Assembly: GCA_024636105.1 (NCBI GenBank)
Contig: JAGXHO010000115.1
Location: 1 to 7,557 of the forward strand
Direction: 5' to 3'
DNA: 7,557 nt
Source of the DNA: Trueperaceae bacterium
GTDB lineage: Bacteria > Deinococcota > Deinococci > Deinococcales > Trueperaceae
The stretch's first letter is position 1; each line of letters begins with the position of its first letter. Shown piece by piece: positions 5,055 through 7,557 of this stretch. The notes under the pieces are model-generated. The model was not told the origin of the DNA, made no database searches, and was given only the letters and a program-made list of their open reading frames with translations. The translations under genes were made by a program, and so were the position numbers.

Positions 5055-6296
5055 CTAGTAGTGCCTCACCAACAGGTCTGCGCTCGCGTACCCCACCCCG
5101 ATCTCCGCCTTGAGCTCCGCCCAGTACGCATCGAGGTCGGCCTTCCGCTCGGCCGTCAGCGCCCACGTCGCCAAGCGCTCCTCGTCGAGCGCCAACCCCA
5201 ACCCTGGCGTCTGCGGGAGCTTCAGCGCCCCGCGTTCGATCGCCAACGCTCCGCCGACGAGCACGTCGTCGACGTACTCCGGGTAGATCGCGTCGCCCGC
5301 GAACCGGACCTCGTCCGGTAGCGACGCCTGCAGATGGGCCTTGGCCATCTGGCCCACGCCGAGCTCGGTGCCCGAGTGCAGCGCGACGCCGAGCCCGAAG
5401 CTGGCCGCCATGCGTGCGTAGTGGCGCGCCTCGCTGAGGCCGCCGGCGCCGAACAGATCGGCGAGGGCGACGTCGGCGGCTTCGGCGCGAACGACGAGCG
5501 CCAGCAAGTCGGGCCGGTAGCAGTGGTCGGCCGCGATCGGCGTGGTGGTGGCCGCGCGCAGGCGCCGCAGGCTGTCGGTGGCGACGGTGGCGTCGCCGGT
5601 GCCTTGGGCCCGCACGGGCTCCTCGACGTACTCGAGGTCGAGGGGCTCGAGCCGCCGCAGGGCGCGAAGCGCGGTGGACAGGCTCCACGACCCGTTCGGG
5701 TCGACGCGCAATCCCACCCGCGGACCCAATGTGGCTCGGACGCGCTCCACCACCGCCAGTTCATCGTGGGGCGGGTGGGCGCCCAGTTTGATCTTCACGA
5801 CGCCGAAGCCAAGGTCCTCATGCAGGTGGCGGCAGTGCTCGACCATGCCGTCCAGGTCGACGCCCAACGCACCGTCGCGGTTCGCCAGCCGGAAGAAGGC
5901 GTAGGCGGCGACCGGCACCGACTCCACCTCACCCTGGCCGCCCAGCAGTCGGTAGAGCGGCACGCCGGCGGCTTGGGCGAGCAGGTCCCAGCAGGCGACT
6001 TCGATCGCCGTCGCCTCGGGGCCGTGGAACAGCTTGCGGGCGAGCCAGCGGTGGTCGGCGGGCGATTCGCCCACCACGGCATCGTTCACCGTCGTCTCGA
6101 AGCGGCGCGGCATGGCGCCGAGCGCGAACGGGTGGGTTGCGCTGGGACCAGCCTCGCCCAGGCCCACCAGGCCGACGTCGGTGTGGACCCGGATGAAGGT
6201 CCGAACGCGCGCGGGGTAGCTCACCCCGAACGAAGAGAGGATGGGCGCGCGGAACGGGACCGCCACCTCGAACGCCTCGACCTTCGTGATGCGCAT
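5055..6296 (-). CDS. Enolase-superfamily acid-sugar dehydratase, glucarate-dehydratase type
   Basis: The product is 413 aa. An N-terminal capping domain (about 1-125) precedes a TIM-barrel carrying the active site. Visible residues are the KxK pair K168/K170 (VVKIKLG), metal ligands D199 (RVDPNGSW, with N201) and E225 (YVEEP), a third ligand position at D257 (IAADHC), and the Asp-His dyad D280 (VALADLFGAGG) and H307 (VALHSGTE). KxK plus the dyad is the acid-base set of the mandelate racemase and glucarate dehydratase subgroups. The muconate-cycloisomerase lysine after barrel strand 6 is absent, its place taken by D280. DPNGSW and LAD resemble glucarate dehydratase most, but that family has Asn where D257 stands. 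Expected chemistry is Mg-dependent abstraction of the proton next to a carboxylate, then loss of water. The start is ATG 6296, 2 nt after the preceding stop (TGAGCATG), with no Shine-Dalgarno, so translation is probably coupled. An in-frame extension upstream overlaps the previous gene and is rejected. Confidence 0.9.
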   Translation of the reverse strand: MRITKVEAFEVAVPFRAPILSSFGVSYPARVRTFIRVHTDVGLVGLGEAGPSATHPFALGAMPRRFETTVNDAVVGESPADHRWLARKLFHGPEATAIEVACWDLLAQAAGVPLYRLLGGQGEVESVPVAAYAFFRLANRDGALGVDLDGMVEHCRHLHEDLGFGVVKIKLGAHPPHDELAVVERVRATLGPRVGLRVDPNGSWSLSTALRALRRLEPLDLEYVEEPVRAQGTGDATVATDSLRRLRAATTTPIAADHCYRPDLLALVVRAEAADVALADLFGAGGLSEARHYARMAASFGLGVALHSGTELGVGQMAKAHLQASLPDEVRFAGDAIYPEYVDDVLVGGALAIERGALKLPQTPGLGLALDEERLATWALTAERKADLDAYWAELKAEIGVGYASADLLVRHY

Positions 6297-6298
6297 GC

Positions 6299-6634
6299 TC
6301 ACGACTTGAGCGTCAGGTAGGCGATCACGGTGGCCTGCGCACCGTCGGGCAGGGTGCCCGCGAGCCGCAGCCAACCACCGAAGCGCCGGACGCGAACGAA
6401 CGTGGGCACGTTGGGGTCGGACGGTAGTTCGAGGGTGCTGCCCTCATCGCACCAGTACAGGCCGTCGGGCGAGACCTGTACGCGGAGCGTGCCGCCGGGC
6501 GGGCCCACGGGGGGCTCGAGGACGCGAAGGAACCAGGTCGCCTCGATGGCCCAGGCGACTTCGTAGGGCTCGGTCTCGACGGCCCCGGACCAACGCTCGT
6601 TGCGCGCGACCACCGCGGTGTGGCTCTGCCGCAT
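6299..6634 (-). CDS. Small uncharacterised beta-rich protein, middle gene of the dehydratase operon
   Basis: The product is 111 aa and I do not recognise the family. It has no signal peptide and no membrane segment. Alternating hydrophobic stretches suggest a compact beta-sandwich: about residues 25-39 (AWAIEATWFLRVL), 49-54 (TLRVQV), 78-92 (TFVRVRRFGGWLRLA) and 101-110 (ATVIAYLTLK). Turns such as SPDG (55-58) and LPSDPNVP (70-77) separate them. The start ATG at 6634 overlaps the preceding TGA by one base (TGATG), and GGGTGG lies 9 nt upstream as a weak ribosome binding site. The stop is 2 nt before the dehydratase start. The same frame is open for another 235 codons upstream, opposite the real gene there; this is a GC-rich shadow frame, and the short form is preferred because of the stop/start overlap. 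A role as a binding or accessory subunit is only inferred from the operon. Confidence 0.75.
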   Translation of the reverse strand: MRQSHTAVVARNERWSGAVETEPYEVAWAIEATWFLRVLEPPVGPPGGTLRVQVSPDGLYWCDEGSTLELPSDPNVPTFVRVRRFGGWLRLAGTLPDGAQATVIAYLTLKS

Positions 6635-7545
6635 CACGACGCGCCACCCGTGGAGAGCACCGCAGAGTCGACGTACAAGAAAGCGCGCTTGGCCGTGTCG
6701 GTCTGGACCCAGACGAAGGCGTTGAGCATCCCGCGTAGGTTGGGCATGGCGGGGAAGGCGATGAATTCGAGCGGTTCCTGGCCCAATACCAAGTCGTTGC
6801 ATTGCAGGCGCGTCACGCGGCGGTTGCGGAGGTCGAGGTCGACCCGCACGTAGAACCAGTTCACCTTGGTGGGGATCTCGTTGTAGCACATGACCTGCGT
6901 GCCGCCAGGGACGTCGTGCCAGCCCTCGTCGGCCAGGTGCCAGTGCGACACCGTGCTGCCTGATCCGCCGATGGTGTGGAAGGCGCTCGTCTCGGCGCGC
7001 TGCTGCCATTTGCCGCGCGGCGTCGTGCGGCTTGCTTGGTCGGTGGCGTCGCCGGCGGCCGGTATCCCTCCCTCGGCGTTGAGGAAGCGGTACTGCGGCA
7101 TCCAGCGCGTGGTGTCGTCCTGCAGGTCGAAGCCCACGCCGAAGGCGCGCACGTCGAGCTCGCCCAGCACCAGCTCGCGCGGCTCGGGCTTGTACGCCAG
7201 GTAGGCCTCGAAGCGCACGTCGGCCAGCTCGCGCCAGGTCTGGCGCTTGATCAGGATGGACATGTGGCCGGGTGTGGGGCGGGTGGCGAGCTTGAGCGCG
7301 TACGTGCCGTCCATCGCCCCCATGCTGCCGACGTCCCACATCGTCAGGTTCGAGAGCTGCGCCGGACGCAGGTCGGAGTACGGGGTGAGCAGCGTGTCGA
7401 GGCTGCCTTCGTAGTTGCCGATGTGGGCCGTCCAGCCGCGGGTGCCCTCGTCGAAGTCGTCGAAGGAGAGGATCCGTTCGAGCGGGTCGAATCGCGCCAG
7501 GCGCGGGTTCGCGAGGTGGGGCGAGGCGGCGGTTGGGCTGGACAT
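6634..7545 (-). CDS. Uncharacterised 303-aa beta-rich protein (possibly DUF6772), first gene of the dehydratase operon
   Basis: The product is 303 aa with no signal peptide or membrane segment, so it is probably cytoplasmic. The pattern resembles a concanavalin/LamG-like jelly roll. FDDFDEGTRGW (28-38) resembles the opening of many carbohydrate-binding sandwiches. Long amphipathic strands follow, such as ADVRFEAYLAYK (108-119) and FGVGFDLQDD (135-144), then NWFYVRVDLDLRNRRVTRL (229-247) and RAFLYVDSAVLST (287-299). Polar aromatic patches, HWHLADEGWH (201-210) and TRWMPQYRF (146-154), could line a ligand site. From memory it may belong to DUF6772, found beside sugar genes, but I cannot verify this. 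The start is ATG 7545, preceded by GGGAGGT (7555-7549); the gene is complete. Its stop overlaps the next start by one base. A sugar-binding, lyase or isomerase-like role is possible but not shown. The operon promoter lies beyond the window. Confidence 0.82.
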   Translation of the reverse strand: MSSPTAASPHLANPRLARFDPLERILSFDDFDEGTRGWTAHIGNYEGSLDTLLTPYSDLRPAQLSNLTMWDVGSMGAMDGTYALKLATRPTPGHMSILIKRQTWRELADVRFEAYLAYKPEPRELVLGELDVRAFGVGFDLQDDTTRWMPQYRFLNAEGGIPAAGDATDQASRTTPRGKWQQRAETSAFHTIGGSGSTVSHWHLADEGWHDVPGGTQVMCYNEIPTKVNWFYVRVDLDLRNRRVTRLQCNDLVLGQEPLEFIAFPAMPNLRGMLNAFVWVQTDTAKRAFLYVDSAVLSTGGAS

Positions 7546-7548
7546 CGG

Positions 7549-7555
7549 ACCTCCC
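7549..7555 (-). promoter_or_regulatory. Ribosome binding site of the 303-aa gene
   Basis: Read on the minus strand, GGGAGGT ends 3 nt before ATG 7545. The spacing is short but the match to the Shine-Dalgarno core GGAGG is exact. It supports 7545 as the start rather than the in-frame TTG at the window edge (7557-7555). Confidence 0.65.
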
Positions 7556-7557
7556 AA

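Noticed and set aside
4567..5688. 373-codon minus-strand frame across the SDR/dehydratase junction
   Set aside because: It would overlap two well-supported genes, and its first part is low-complexity Arg/Ala sequence. No motif supports it.
5334..6320. 328-codon plus-strand frame opposite the dehydratase gene
   Set aside because: It is the antisense of an enzyme with a complete set of active-site residues, and its composition is typical of a shadow frame.
6297..6374. 26-residue N-terminal extension of the dehydratase upstream of ATG 6296
   Set aside because: It would overlap the 111-aa gene out of frame, reads AAARGHPARRCAGHRDR with no homology, and MRITKVEAFEVAVPFR at 6296 is a standard enolase-superfamily N-terminus.
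1..7557. CRISPR array, tRNA, insertion sequence, phage or toxin-antitoxin signatures
   Set aside because: Both strands were read for direct repeats, tRNA-like cloverleaf arms, transposase motifs and small paired genes. None was found beyond the features listed.

Overview
The window is GC-rich, densely coding bacterial chromosome with almost exclusively G/C third codon positions. Two promoters place a TANNNT-type -10 hexamer 6-7 nt before an ATG, implying leaderless transcripts. Such promoters are common in Deinococcota and Actinomycetota. A Deinococcota (Trueperaceae-like) or actinobacterial host is my inference; nothing here fixes the taxon. No tRNA, rRNA, CRISPR array or insertion sequence was seen, and no gene-free stretch exceeds about 150 bases.

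Layout. Positions 3-197 hold the 3' end of a LuxR/NarL-type response regulator. Positions 229-2006 form a regulatory unit: a TetR-family repressor (265-915) followed by an uncharacterised multi-spanning membrane protein (990-2006). The same perfect 13-bp palindrome, TGAACACCGTTCA, lies in the repressor promoter and again just before the membrane-protein gene. This predicts autoregulation plus control of the membrane protein. Positions 2156-3526 encode a DHA2-type MFS exporter with its own, different, operator-like palindrome upstream. Positions 3567-4013 encode a small ABA4-like (DUF4281) membrane protein. Positions 4111-4953 encode a classical short-chain dehydrogenase whose codon use is clearly less GC-biased than its neighbours, so it may be a later arrival.

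The SDR faces a minus-strand operon across a 101-bp convergent gap that contains a 9-bp-arm hairpin, a probable shared terminator. The operon reads 303-aa beta-rich protein (7545-6634), 111-aa beta-rich protein (6634-6299), then an enolase-superfamily dehydratase of glucarate-dehydratase type (6296-5055). The junctions are a 1-nt overlap (TGATG) and a 2-nt gap (TGAGCATG), so the three products are probably made together.

How the genes may work together: the enolase-superfamily protein points to acid-sugar catabolism, with the two beta-rich partners of unknown function as the least understood part. The convergent SDR could oxidise or reduce a related sugar intermediate, but that is only a neighbourhood inference. 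The TetR/membrane-protein pair looks like an independent inducible module. No complete novel defence or mobile system is visible. The best candidates for undescribed biology are the three-gene minus-strand operon and the TetR-controlled membrane protein.
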